Assembly (NCBI GenBank): GCA_964017065.1
Contig: OZ024785.1
Location: forward strand, 9,813,086 to 9,877,085
From: Haliclona indistincta
Lineage: Eukaryota > Porifera > Demospongiae > Haplosclerida > Chalinidae
Direction: 5' to 3'
DNA: 64,000 bases
The notes beneath the pieces are model-generated. The model made no database searches. It was not told where the DNA came from and saw nothing but the letters and a program-made list of their open reading frames with translations. Position 1 is the first letter of the stretch; every line of letters begins with the position of its first letter. Shown one piece after another: positions 24,901 through 33,880 of the stretch. The position numbers and the translations under genes are program-made.

Positions 24901-26475
24901 AATTGAATTGTACATGTTTTAATCGAGTGTAAAAATTATGTCAGGCTGAGCCTATTATGGATATTTTAAGAAAAACAACGGAACTGACAGATGAGCAGAA
25001 GGAGTGCCTAGTGATACAACACATCTCCTCTGGAGTGAAGGTTCAACACTATGTACACCTTCGGCTTGAACTGAGAAGGTATGCATTATTACGCAGATAG
25101 TTTTAATTCATGTTAGGAAGTATGTCGGGTCTTCCAGCCCTGGGCGAGCTACATAGTATCCATCTGTATTTGTAACAGCTGTTGTAGTGCTAATATGCAC
25201 TCAAGAAGACGGAAGTAGATTTCAGGATGCGTGGTGCACATGATAATATTGCTAATACAAGATTTATGCAAGATTTTTGTTCTATGCTGAGTCAACAATC
25301 AAGATGCATTTGCTCAGAAACAATGCTTTCACCCAAATTTCCACTTGGATCTGTCAGTAACTATATAATGGTACTCATACCTTTGTTACAGCAGTTTTAT
25401 TACTTGGGTAAATCGTAAACCGTAGAGCATAGACCGTAAAGTGTGGACATAGATCTATGGTGTGGAGCACTAATTCCATTAAGTCTCTGATCATGCTCCA
25501 TTTGTGTGAATAAATACCAGTGACTTGACACATTAGTGACTGCAAGGTGACGCTTTACACTCAAATCTTCCTTGACATATTAGGAGTAGCATTGTACTGA
25601 TGTACAAAGGAATTAGTAAGGCTGCACTGTAAATAAAGTACTGCATTCTATAGACTGCAAGAGGTGATCAGGAATGCTGTTGTCAAAGAGAAAGGGTCTG
25701 AAATTGAAGCCAGTTGGAGTGACTGGGTTGCAAAGGACGACGATAAAGTGAAGGACATGGTTGATACTAAACCTACTCATGGATTTGATAAGTGGTATGA
25801 GACAAGTAAAGAGACTGAACTAGCCAGACAAGCAGCACAACATTCAGAAGATAACAGCGAAGAAGCTGTTGTAGAATCTGAGCAAGAAAAATGGACTCCA
25901 CCTGCTACTATGGTAAAGACACACCGAAGCACTGTAGTTGGTAATCTACCATGTTCACTACCTTCCAGTGAATCAGAAGGTATGTGTGATCCACGTTGAT
26001 ATTACCTGAATGATCTGTTTTGTATGCAGACTGCCAGGAGCTACAAGAGAAAGGTAGCCAATATACTGGTTTAGTTCAATTCCTCAATGGGATGGATCTT
26101 TCTGAAGTGGCAGAAAATGTCGTAGACTGTGGATTCAAAGGAGACATCATAACAGAGAGTGATGAAGTTCTGGTAGGGATTGGAATGGATGCCATTGCTC
26201 GGCTCAGATTCCGTGTTCTCTTCAAGAGAGAGCTGCTAAGAAAGACCTCGCCAGTCGCTGTCTTGTTTCCTGTGGAGAAAGTTGTTGCCTTCTTCAGGGA
26301 GAACCATGCAATATTGGCTAAGTATGCAGCTACAATTGAAGAGAATAGTATAGACGGCGAGATGCTCCTACTAGCCGATGGTAATGTATTTGAACAGTTG
26401 GGGATAACAGCTGCTGAAAAAAGGGTTATAAAAGAAAAGTTTAGCAAGTTAGTATTAGAAAAACTAGAACAATAG
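941..26475 (+). CDS. RNF213: RNF213-like giant AAA+ ATPase, 5' partial, RING-less, with C-terminal tandem SAM domains
   Basis: Multi-exon gene (about 45 exons, roughly 3,900 residues here) whose 5' end lies outside the window. Family evidence seen directly: P-loops GNAGDGKT (split over 2434-2761), GETGVGKT (4677-5304) and GQPGSSKT (5794-7221); Walker-B-like FLDEVNTASCPG (5666-5746); ENIFIVAACNPHR-type text (here KNIFIVAACNPHR); VHECFYDLFNQRF and FLNRFEKYSLSHQ (7562-7927); and GWDHYYLDT (11822-13025). All are hallmarks of vertebrate RNF213, a dynein-like ATPase and ubiquitin ligase active in antimicrobial defence and lipid-droplet biology. Where human RNF213 carries its RING (expected near 13790-13920) there is only a Pro/Ser/Thr-rich linker without paired Cys/His. 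No RZ-type zinc finger was found either. The last two exons add two SAM-like domains, so ligase activity is doubtful. Stop TAG at 26473. The junction joining 20522 to the exon near 22150 does not resolve cleanly. Introns hold many transposons. Confidence 0.85.
1412..2247. other. intron without recognisable content
   Basis: AT-rich intron of the RNF213-like gene. The short open stretches do not match a known family and lack splice support. A CCCGGGCA-containing pair near 1885-1930 is a small local inverted repeat. Confidence 0.6.
3498..4213. mobile_element. TIR DNA element inserted in an intron
   Basis: The left end reads TTATCTGAACCCCTTTGGTC and the right end, on the other strand, reads TTGTCTGAACCCTTGTTTAT. 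This gives imperfect inverted termini around about 0.7 kb of more GC-rich DNA than the flanking exons. The interior has no coding capacity. The termini resemble pogo/Tigger-type ends, but the match is too short to name the family. Confidence 0.45.
8281..8445. mobile_element. 165-bp TIR MITE
   Basis: Starts TACCGTATAGTGGGTAATTT and ends with the inverse, AAATTTCATGCTATACGGTA. It is non-coding and sits in an intron just after the 8205 donor. A related but longer element with TACCGTGTAGCGGGG ends is at 42857-43090, so the terminus TACCGTRTAG defines a family in this genome. Confidence 0.7.
8522..9756. mobile_element. palindromic composite element, copy A
   Basis: Begins with the self-complementary end GGGAGGCAC-GGTA-GTG(A/C)CTCCC. 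About 850 bp of non-coding DNA follow (conserved AAGATGGCGGCTACATAC, a CTTCTTT-rich tract and TGGGCGGGGCTCG-type text). It ends in a hairpin of about 375 bp (9378-9752) with arms of about 150 bp. The hairpin ends are themselves palindromic (GATTTCTATCGAAATC). Not coding. Confidence 0.85.
9796..11009. mobile_element. palindromic composite element, copy B
   Basis: Second copy of the same element, same orientation as copy A, separated by about 40 bp. The GGGAGGCACGGTAGTGCCTC end is perfect here. The terminal hairpin spans about 10660-11005 with a different short loop. It lies entirely in the intron before the exon at 11035, whose acceptor is about 25 bp past the element. Confidence 0.85.
11035..14383 (+). 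other. exon block 2 of RNF213-like gene: post-AAA hinge, RING position vacant
   Basis: Exons read as 11035-11411, 11822-13025, 13082-13540, 13595-13789, 13843-14211 and 14264-14383. The large second exon contains GWDHYYLDT, a strong RNF213 signature just after the last AAA module. The exon from 13843 starts with a short linker (KPISPTSPCHAPSLTTTD) and then text resembling what follows the RING in the human protein. The linker has one Cys and one His, so no RING or other zinc finger can form. A 52-bp intron (14212-14263) is needed to keep the frame. Confidence 0.7.
14900..15297. mobile_element. hairpin module only (copy D)
   Basis: A stand-alone copy of the terminal hairpin seen in copies A and B. 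Its left arm starts AAAGATTTCTAACGAAATCA and its right arm ends with the complement; arms are about 150 bp around a loop of about 80 bp. The absence of the 850-bp unit shows that the hairpin can exist alone. Confidence 0.8.
15452..16613. mobile_element. palindromic composite element, copy C
   Basis: Full unit plus hairpin (hairpin about 16268-16613). It is followed at once by an inverted unit (16652-17308), so the pair reads unit - hairpin - inverted unit: a 1.86-kb element with long inverted arms around the hairpin. Confidence 0.8.
16652..17308. mobile_element. inverted unit (copy E), right arm of the copy C element
   Basis: Reverse-complement copy of the 850-bp unit, ending GTGCCTCCCTAATA. 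It contains GAGCCCCGCCCAC, the GAAAGAAAGAA tract and GCCGCCATTTTG in mirror order. It is shorter than the forward units because of small deletions. Confidence 0.75.
17318..17690. mobile_element. diverged hairpin module (copy F)
   Basis: Arms start GGATTTCTAGCAAAATCGAA and return as the complement near 17640-17670; the loop near 17485-17515 is short. The arms match each other better than they match other copies, as expected if each hairpin is copied or corrected as a unit. Confidence 0.75.
17935..18466. mobile_element. diverged inverted unit (copy G)
   Basis: Ends GGGATGCACTACCGTGCGTC on the right, a variant of the family terminus that keeps its self-complementarity (GACGCAC...GTGCATC). It carries the conserved GCGTTTGAACGCTAATACAT and GGGCAACGCCAG text in inverted order. 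It lies in the intron before the exon at 18604. Confidence 0.7.
18604..20522 (+). other. exon block 3 of RNF213-like gene: E3-shell-like region
   Basis: Exons read as 18604-18705, 18751-18879, 18934-19158, 19766-19944, 19997-20084, 20133-20325 and 20371-20522. All have usable splice sites. The 20371-20522 exon resembles the human segment just before the RZ finger (hydrophobic helix ending in a PG/PT turn). The RZ finger would be expected next, but the following 1.6 kb is occupied by two foldback elements and no Cys/His-rich exon is visible. Confidence 0.65.
19602..19692. repeat. short palindromic repeat cluster
   Basis: Several direct and inverted copies of GTGAGCAGGCATTTGT within 90 bp, able to form alternative hairpins. 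It is intronic. Confidence 0.65.
20782..21061. mobile_element. 280-bp TIR element
   Basis: Starts GTCTGTGGCTGCTATCTC and ends with the inverse GAGATAGCAGCCACAGAC. A second inverted pair lies inside (GCGCACAGACGTACAGAGCG and its complement near 20975). It is non-coding and lies in the intron where the RZ finger exon would be expected. Confidence 0.7.
21121..21745. mobile_element. 625-bp foldback element with 175-bp arms
   Basis: The left arm (21121-21300) starts TAACAGGAGCCCATAACGAG; the right arm (21567-21745) is its near-perfect complement. The unique core of about 270 bp and part of the arms carry a 120-codon minus-strand reading frame (21621-21259) rich in Arg, Ser and Pro. That frame resembles no family I know and may be chance. 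A fragment of the same terminus recurs at about 45930. Confidence 0.85.
22150..25078 (+). other. exon block 4 of RNF213-like gene: C-terminal helical region
   Basis: Exons read approximately as 22150-22209 (start uncertain), 22268-22624, 22717 to about 22824, from about 22864 to 23281, 23335-23465, 23514-23656, 23707-23964, 24016-24070, 24117-24233, 24288-24439, 24547-24743, 24808-24893 and 24944-25078. The text is helical without zinc ligands and aligns in order, weakly, with the RNF213 C-terminal domain. One intron (about 22825-22863) would be only about 39 bp; a read-through frame is also open there, so retention is possible. Confidence 0.6.
25079..25653. other. intron with a 190-bp repeat and a duplicated conserved segment
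   Basis: Contains FCSMLSQQS-type open text (25260-25365), also present in the duplicate at 38690-38780. It could be an alternative exon, but the phase does not fit the flanking exons. From 25395 it carries a copy of the 190-bp TIR repeat also seen at 37298 and 45026. Confidence 0.5.
25395..25585. repeat. 190-bp interspersed TIR repeat, copy 1 (inverted)
   Basis: Starts TTTTATTACTTGGGTAAA and contains GTGACTTGACACATTAGTGA and GGAGCATGATCA-type text in inverse. Two further copies are at 37298-37482 and 45026-45210. The right terminus is degraded here. Confidence 0.75.
25654..26475 (+). other. last two exons of RNF213-like gene: tandem SAM-like domains
   Basis: Exons 25654-25979 and 26030-26475 join in frame (E-D-C-Q). 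The first encodes an acidic/basic linker with WTPPATMVKTHRSTVVGNLP. The second encodes two helical repeats ending in the typical SAM pattern, L-x-x-L-G-I followed by a basic helix: DEVLVGIGMDAIARLRFRVL and GNVFEQLGITAAEKRVIKEK. SAM domains mediate self-association or protein binding; they are not part of vertebrate RNF213. A decayed duplicate of these exons lies at 38602-39675. Confidence 0.7.
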
Positions 26476-26532
26476 ATAATCTATGTTAGAACTAATCCAC
26501 CATAACTGCTGACACTAGTATGCCCTAGCTGT

Positions 26533-26693
26533 ACATAACTTGCTGCTGTGTGTGTAATTCATAACTTGCTGCTGTGTGTGTGTAATTCATAACTTGCTGC
26601 TGTGTGTGTGTAATTCATAACTTGCTGCTGTGTGTGTGTAATTCATAACTTGCTGCTGTGTGTGTGTAATTCATAACTTGCTGCTGTATGTAT
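26533..26693. repeat. 28-bp minisatellite, about 6 units
   Basis: Unit CATAACTTGCTGCTGTGTGT+GTGTAATT in tandem just after the RNF213-like stop codon. The duplicated locus near 41591 has a single unit, so the array expanded after the duplication (or contracted in the other copy). Confidence 0.9.
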
Positions 26694-26766
26694 GTAATGC
26701 TATTTAGATAAACTTTTTAGTGATCTACTGCACCAAAGCAATGGTAATGTGTCTAATAAAAACAAC

Positions 26767-27270
26767 ATTATTAATGAGATGACAATTCTTCTGTTGTTCT
26801 TTCTTGGTTGTCGTCTAGTATCTGTAACTCTTGGTCCAATGTGATAGTAGCACTACTCTGAACTCCGCCATTCTTATGCCGAGCAGTTTCTAATGAAGAA
26901 AGACATTAACTCACAATAAGACGACTTTGTTCAGGAGTGAGTGTGTCTCCAGCATGGCAGACGACATGTTCCTTCACCAGCATCACTCGTAACTGAGGTT
27001 CCAAGTAATGGGGAAACTGCTCGAGCGGACCTGATAAGAAAAATAAAAAGTAATGTCAAAATAATGTGAAAAGATTATCAGACATCACACTACTTTTGTT
27101 CAAATACATGAAATTCAGAAATATCTATGACTGAATGATTGTATTGTCTGGTGTGAAAAACGTGAAAGTTTTATATCAGACCATGCAACTAGAGTTATAC
27201 CTCGTTCTAAGATTACGTCTTGGGTGGCGGTACAATCAAACCGAGCGTAATCCTCTTCACAGTAGCTTAT
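26767..27270 (-). pseudogene. MRTO4: truncated duplicate of MRTO4 3' exons
   Basis: Near-identical to the last exons of the intact MRTO4 gene (41692-42195). It keeps the text for the last exon and part of the exon encoding PHYLEPQLR...TLTPEQ, but with an in-frame 36-bp deletion (next to 26985). It breaks off at about 27270, inside the exon that encodes the [14 protein letters not shown] segment. There is no start and no N-terminal exons, so this is a dead 3' fragment lying tail-to-tail with the RNF213-like gene. Confidence 0.8.
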
Positions 27271-27667
27271 AAACAGTAACTTATGTCTGTATGTGATTTA
27301 TAATAAGCAACTCGTCTGTTAATGGTGAACTAATGATGATGCTGTGTATACTTCCAGGTTTGTTTATGCTCATCGAAATACACGAGCTTGATGCACAATG
27401 TATCAAACATGTGTAGATTTAGTGAGTCCTTCATTTTCTGTTAGCGAGGTGAGGTAGGCTGTTTTCCACTGCATCATAAATTCTCCTATTGTATCCCCGT
27501 ATACCCTAATTCCTTCCACTCTATCTCACTATCGTAAGTTGTCTCACTGCACCATAATTCACCCTATTCTATCCCACACATCCTAATTCCTCCCACTCTA
27601 ATCACTGAAGGGCTACTGAGAATAATCAACAAACACAATTCAAACACAAAATTAAAGTGATAGTCAA

Positions 27668-27905
27668 TTAGTCCGGTGTAAGGCAGTTAAAGAAGTGGAA
27701 GTCATGCTCTTCTTCGAGTGGTTTTCCTGGTGAAGCGGAGTGGTGCCATGAAATATCTGGGTTCATAAAAGGTGGATATGTTTCTTTGCCGGTTGGACCA
27801 GACCAATCGAAATCAATTACATGTATTTGAATGCTGTGAGATTTAATCAACAAGACGTTTTCTGGTCTCAAGTCTCCATGGCAAAACCCATGTCATCTGA
27901 TAGTA
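27668..27905 (-). pseudogene. protein-kinase-like C-lobe fragment
   Basis: Reads HGDLRPENVLL (catalytic loop with Asp), then VIDFDWSGPTGKETYPPFMN (the DFD metal site in place of DFG) and HDFHFFNCL before a stop. This combination is typical of an atypical kinase-like family known from fungi and some sponges. Upstream there is an in-frame TGA within 20 bp and no convincing N-lobe. An open stretch at 28087-28278 (-) could be a degraded part of it. Most likely a remnant; an unrecognised splice junction cannot be ruled out. Confidence 0.6.
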
Positions 27906-28981
27906 GGTACGCATTTCACTGATAGCAAGCTTTAATTTAGTGCCTTTAATGTTCTCCTAAAGTTGATCATTGCTTGAATATCATTCAGCTAAAGTGTTAG
28001 CCACATACAAGGAGTTAACCTGTCTACACAAGCAGTTTCAGTGTATACTACCCCATAGATTGCCATGTGTACACCTATTCCTTTAATTAAAAAAAGCTGG
28101 CAAACAGCAACTGAGAGATTGGCATTTTAGAACGGACTTTACATAATAGCCAATTACCTCCATATAGGAGCAACAGCCACCCATGCCAATTTCGTTTTGA
28201 ATACCATTTTGTACCCTTAGCAAGTTGAATGAGCTTCTTTAGACCATACAGAGTTGCTAGCAAAACATGAGGGAGCACCTAATTTGTTTCCAGATATCGT
28301 CTCCAATCTAAATCTGGAAAACAACAGTATTATGAATTAAGTGTCCAAATTCAATGTGAATCTGTACATGGGCAGGCGCAAAAACACTGATGGAGGCTGT
28401 CATGCACACAACAATAGATTGCACACAAAGGGCCGTTTAACATGCTATCAGTTACATGTAGTCTAGCAAATGTCAAAGCTGCTTGAGGTTTGCCTGCTCC
28501 CAGGTAAGACAAAAAATTACGTTAAACCAATTATGTGGCTCATATAAACAGTGTTTATGGAACTTGTACATCTCAACCTTCATGCTCGGTTATACTGAAT
28601 ACTATACTATACTATACTGAATACATGTACATGTATAATACATGTATCTAAAGTTAATGTGAAACTAAAGACAAAAAGAAAGTTCGTCAACAGTATTAAT
28701 TGGCAGTGTCTATTGGGCTCAAAAATATAGCCGTTACATAATCTCCGCATACTCACTCTTATTTTGAAATTGACTCGCACCAACTCCGATGCAACTAATC
28801 TCAGACTAGTCTTGGCTCTATCTAATCAGCTAGACTACAACTACAGCTATCTACAGGATTCAGCAGTCAACTCTTTCTCTTCAAACACACATAATATTAT
28901 TGTTGAGGAGAAGGTTTGGAGTCTTGTCAGTTTTAGCAGCAGCAGACAAGGTGATTACATCCTTAAAGTCCTGAGAGCAGA
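27906..28981. other. no supported gene
   Basis: Only short frames without family similarity. The CATGTA/ATACT-rich stretch at 28590-28650 is simple sequence. Confidence 0.5.
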
Positions 28982-31900
28982 TCAGTTGTAAAGAATCAAA
29001 ACGTGATTGTCCCGGCTATACTTTTTATCCTTTAACATGGTCTTCAATTCAGTTGGTGTCAAATTTTTGTCCTTTGAAAGTATATTAGCGACAACTCCAG
29101 TCTGTAAGAGAGTTACAAAATAAACTACACAGGAAAAAAGCCGTACTGGTCCGTACCACAAATGGAGCAGCAAAAGATGTTCCTTAGCAAAAAAATTAGC
29201 ATGTTTAAAAGAATGGTAATTACCATAATTATATGGCATTAATTCTGACCTGATTTTTTAACATTCGGATAGGTCAGACTATCAATGCCAGTAGTCAAAA
29301 TGTCCTTACCCTAAATAATTAACAAGATTGAACTATTTTTTGAAATGTGGTGACATACCGGTGCAATAATGGTGACACACTCTCCATAATTACTGAATGA
29401 AGCTAATTTGCCATCCTCATCACTAGCTGCAACTGTTACACTGTGGAAAAAATAATTATGTCATCAATAATTTATGTATGTAGCTTACGCTCCATCAAAA
29501 TGAGGCAGCAGCAGGAGATCGGTTTGCACAATTCTCAGCATTATTTCCAGCAGTAGTAACCACAAGCACACCCTATTACAGATATTTTAGAATGCAATAG
29601 GTGAGAATACATGTATTTCATCAGGGAAAGCATTCAGTTTGTCCTGCTTTAGAAAAAACGTCAGTTAAAATTTCATTTTGAGAACGGAACATTCATTAGA
29701 CACGGCATGCATATGCTATTGTACTAAGTACTAGTTTTCCAACTTTCAAGCGGTGAAGAATTCTACATATTTCTAACTATAATTAGAGTATAGTCTAGTG
29801 ATATTGACCAATGAGATTGACTACAGCTTGGACTCTAAATAGCTTAGTATCCAAACCGCGCACTTAGTATCCAAGCCGCGTTACTTAGAAGCCAACTTGA
29901 ATCAGTACAGGAATTGTTGGATTCATTCTCTCTGCATAACGAAAAGACTATCATAAACAAGAGCGACGACTAGTTGACACGTAGCGCAGATAGACGAGTG
30001 GAGGCGAGCTAGAAACTTGTTGTTCGCTTTCGATCGTAGGTCGCGAGTCAGCAGTGCAGTGCGCACAGCATGCCGTGGCAGGGGAGGAGTTTCAAAAGCC
30101 AGGGTGGAGTTTGTTATACATGGGTACGGTGGAGGGTGGAGGGAGGGCCAGGGTGGAGTTTGTTAGCACATGGCTGGCGACCCAAAGAGCTTCTGACCTT
30201 CTGTGTGGACAGTTTAATGCTAGAGGCGCTTGACTACCGTTCGATTAACAACGTTTGTGTAAGAGTACTGCTGAGTGTTGTTCGCCATCGAAGCCCTTTC
30301 TCTGTTCAGAACTACGTAAGAAAGCACGCCTCGTCTTTTCAAAAACAAACGCCATTTCTTTATTTACAAAATCCGTCGTGTGAGTGTTGCTTAGCTACTC
30401 GTGGCTATACTCTAAAATAGTTAGACGCCTTGGCCAATGGGATCTACGCGGTTTAGAAACCTCGGCTGGGTTATCTAACGACCTCGCTACGCTCGATCGT
30501 CACAACAAACCCGCCTCGGTTTCTAAACAGCGTAGATCCCATGGCCTCGTCGTCTAACTTATATTTATCTCTAGATAGTGGCTAAACGCTTTGTTGAAGC
30601 AAACCTGGAAGCGACTTTCGTGTACTGCACGAAACCAGTAAATTCTTTGATGATGTTTGATAAGCAATATCAATTTTCACGATGCACATTGCCCATGGAG
30701 AAGCACTGACCTTGTCGATCAGTGCTTCTCCGCAATGGCCGTTACACTAGGTGGCTAAAACTTCAGTGCCACTCAAACACGTGGCTGCTCGAACAAGACT
30801 AGCTAGAATTAAATTCGACGGCTATTAATTCAGTGAAGTAGCAACAGAGAGCCTTTGCATACTGCATATATGATTAAAAGTTCACTAAACTAGTTTAAAA
30901 AACTATAGGATAATAGCAATGGCATAGCTATAGCCACTGGTTGACACAGAAGAAGCATTCCTATACATCATGGTGCAGAGAAGCATTCCTATACATCATG
31001 GTGCAGAGAAGCATTCCTATACATTCCTAAAGAAGCATTCCTATACATCATGGGTGCAGTGGCTCTATTATTGAAACGCAAGTAGGCCAATAATAGTGTC
31101 ACAGGATGAGCAGACGTACAAGCCAGTCAGGCTAGCTCCAAAATATGTGCACCTAGGGATGGTTGTGAATATGCACTCAACATTGCCTCTTATCATACTT
31201 TGTCAACAAGTATGCCATTCCTAAGTCAGTTTGAAATGCTAAAATGATAGCATTTCTAGGCTAGCTGCCAAGCAAGCCCTCAACTAGTATAGTATAATCA
31301 GGATAAACATACCCAATACTTTAACATTAATTTTCTTTACCTCCTTAATAAGTTGTTCAACACATACATCAATAGACTTTGCCTTAGGACCTCCAAGAGA
31401 GGCACTAAAAAGATATTCATTCTCTTGTCAACACTGGTTTATATCACTCACTTGGCAACAGCTGTGTTCTTTCTTGTTTTATGTTCATCATGTACATATT
31501 CAAATCCTTTAACTATAGTACTAGAAGTATAATACTATCATGAATGCTCTACAGTAGCGATCATGACACAGTAAACTTACGAAGTGCTTGTAGCACCATT
31601 CGAATCTATCACACGTACAGCTATTGCTTTTGCCTTCTTAGCAACACCAAAGCTGCTTGATATAGCAACACCTGCTACTGCTGTTCCATGGCCATCTTCA
31701 TCTTCTTCATAACCCTCCTTGCCCTTGTCCACCACCAAATCAATACCCTATTGTAGTCCAGAAAATAAGAGATCACCATGCAACTAATCACGCTTACCCA
31801 TTCTGCTCTTTGGACTTTTTCTGTCTTAAACTGAGGGTTATCAACCATAATTCCACTAAACCATAATGTCATTTAAATGTGTCTATAAAGTATTGACTTA

Positions 31901-32995
31901 CCTGTCTATAATGTAGATGTCAACTCCTTCTCCTTGCATGCCCTCTACAGCGACAAGTTAATTAATAACAAAATAGGGGTATAGCTAGTAACTAAATTGT
32001 GAAATCACTGCAAGCAGCTTACCATCGTATCTGTATTGGTAGTCTGTGGGACTCTGTTTCACATCCTGTGAAATTCTTGACAAACCCTATAGCAAAAATA
32101 AATAGTTTTATAATAAACATTCAAATCACTCACCCAGGTCGCTTTTTTTTGGTCCACACATTTAGTACAACTGTACCGCTATGAATTCATGGCATATACA
32201 TGAATCAAAGCCTGTAATACTGCATGGCTAACCTGATTTCTTTCCACATAGTCAACCTCACGCATTCTACGCACACGAACGAGTGTTCTATAATAAGAGA
32301 AAATTACTAGCTAGATATTCTTAGAACGCATACCCGTGTGCAAGTCCCTGCACAAAAGCATATTGCAGTAGGTTAGGTGACACAGCAACGATTCCATAAT
32401 TATTATTGCGTTCTAATAGTTTATTAGAAATTAAAGCAGAAAGACTCGCTAAAATTTGCAAACTTATCCACCAAACGATAAATTTGGGCAAAAGCCTATT
32501 CAAGTATTCATGGTAACTATCAAGCATTAGTTACACGCACCATTCAACTTTCTGCATACTGCACACAGGTAAAAGGGTAGCAGTAATTTTTTCTCACTGA
32601 TCATCCATGCGAGCACAGTAGCCACGGAAACTGCCAATATGATACTTTCGCTTAATACTGTAACTACTGTTGGACAGTGCAGTCAGCATATCATTGAGTG
32701 AGTCCATGTGTTCTTGAACTGATTGTGAAGTAGTAAAATAACACACTGTTACAATGCTGGTGAGCTTACTTTGTACTTCATTTGCTTCCTTTTTAAAGAC
32801 AACAATGTACTCCTCAGGTATAGTGTCCTCAGTGTGTTCAAGAGGACTCAGAGAAGCTGAAAAATGAGAACCTGTCAGAACAGCACGAAGTAAGCTATAT
32901 CTTCCGTGTAATAGCCGCATATCGACACGTGAGTGGCAGAACTGGCTAATATTCAAGAAGCCAGGCTTTATTTCGGGAAAACGATGCAAATACAT
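28982..32995 (-). CDS. subtilisin-family (S8, proteinase K-like) serine protease with I9 propeptide
   Basis: About ten small exons on the minus strand. The full triad is visible: Asp in GVDIYIIDSGI (31900-31945 joined to the next exon), His in DGHGTAVAG (about 31690), oxyanion Asn in TTAGNNAENC (about 29535), and Ser in GTSFAAPFV|TGVV (split over an intron at about 29160/29110). An inhibitor-I9 propeptide precedes it (EEYIVVFKKEANEVQ, then VRRMREVDYVERNQ near 32250) and the hinge exon reads VDQKKATWGLSRIS. Two ATGs (32995, 32920) could start the last visible 5' exon. A clear signal peptide is not seen, so an upstream exon is possible. A 1.75-kb intron (about 29576-31330) holds hairpins and tandem repeats. 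The protein is simple, stopping about 35 residues after the active-site Ser exon, unlike the longer S8 gene at 51735. Confidence 0.8.
30420..30558. repeat. 140-bp inverted repeat
   Basis: GTTAGACG, then CCAATGGGATCTACGCGGTT, returns as GCGTAGATCCCATGGCC...CGTCTAAC around a CG-rich loop. It is intronic in the minus-strand S8 gene, and probably a small foldback element. Confidence 0.65.
30697..30737. repeat. hairpin, 13-bp perfect stem
   Basis: GAGAAGCACTGAC, a short loop, then GATCAGTGCTTCTC; the flanking CCATTG/CAATGG bases extend the pairing. Confidence 0.6.
30951..31058. repeat. 28-bp tandem repeat, 4 units
   Basis: Unit AGAAGCATTCCTATACATCA+TGGTGCAG, the third unit shortened. Intronic. 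Confidence 0.85.
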
Positions 32996-33570
32996 GTGAA
33001 GCACAAGAAGTAAAGTGTGTCTGTAGTATTTAGTGCTGTCCTGTGCCGCTGTCGCACATAGTGTACCTAACGCTCGCCAGCAAGCGTCGTCTGTCCCGCT
33101 AATGCAACAGCACTCAAACTTGGAATAAAGACCACTAGGTTACTGTGCAACACACAAAAGAACTCCATAACTAAAAATATTGTAGAAAAAAGACAAGGGT
33201 AGCTGCATAAAGTATAAATAATATATTAACTACTTCCTGTTTCTGCTGAAACGCCACCTTAATATTCTCAACGTGCATTGCTATGGGCAGTATTTCTGAA
33301 AAACTAAAGCAGCAGACAGATCGTTATTCTGCAGAGAAAGTAAGAGCTTTTTGACAGCAACAACAAATTTCAAGAGGCTAGCGTGCTCACCGAAAAATTG
33401 AGAATGTGGTCAACGATGGACATGTTTAGGCATAAAGCTTACCAACGAAGGCTTCTGTGGACTTAATATTCCACCAATGCAGGATTCAACAAAGCTACAA
33501 TCTCGATTTTTTTTTCGATCGCGCTCCTAGAAAGCACAGTTGTATGTTCAGCAGCATGGTTTTTGTATTA
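32996..33570. other. 5' flank of the S8 gene, no gene seen
   Basis: No open frame with family similarity. It should contain the promoter and possibly a signal-peptide exon of the minus-strand protease, but nothing decisive is visible. Confidence 0.4.
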
Positions 33571-33880
33571 GTTATTGCCCTCACGCGAGGGCAATAACCA
33601 ACATTAATGACCGCGGGAAAGTTGGTTGCCCGAGTAACGGTCGAGGCCACAGCCCGAGACTGTTCGAGGGCAACCGACTTTCCTGAGGTCATTAAGTGTA
33701 GGTTATATCCCGTGTTAGCGAGATATACGACCCGTTATATCCCACGGGAAAGGGCGCGCTCAAGTGAAGTCGAGGAAGCGCCGAGGGCGAAGCCTGAGGC
33801 GCTTCTGAGACTACACGAGAGCGCTAGCCCTTTCCCGAGGGATATAACGGGTCGTACGTCCCGCCAACATGTGATATAAC
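33571..33880. repeat. cluster of three nested hairpins
   Basis: Hairpin 1 (33571-33600): GTTATTGCCCTC - loop - GAGGGCAATAAC. Hairpin 2 (33605-33694): TAATGACC...GTTGGTTGCCCGAG pairs with CGAGGGCAACC...GGTCATTA. Hairpin 3 (33703-33880): GTTATATCCC...GGGAAAGGG pairs with CCCTTTCCCGAGGGATATAAC...GATATAAC. All are CG-rich in an AT-rich setting. Single arms of hairpins 1 and 3 recur at 33945-34060 (CCCGTTATATCCCTC, TTAATGCCCGAG), so this is probably a decayed TIR element family. Confidence 0.7.

Noticed and set aside
25227..25418. Extra exon of the RNF213-like gene
   Set aside because: The open text is partly conserved in the duplicate, but its splice phases do not fit the exons at 25078 and 25654. 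Kept only as a possibility.
26533..26693. Regular 28-bp repeats resembling a CRISPR array
   Set aside because: The units abut with no spacers and the genome is eukaryotic; it is a minisatellite.
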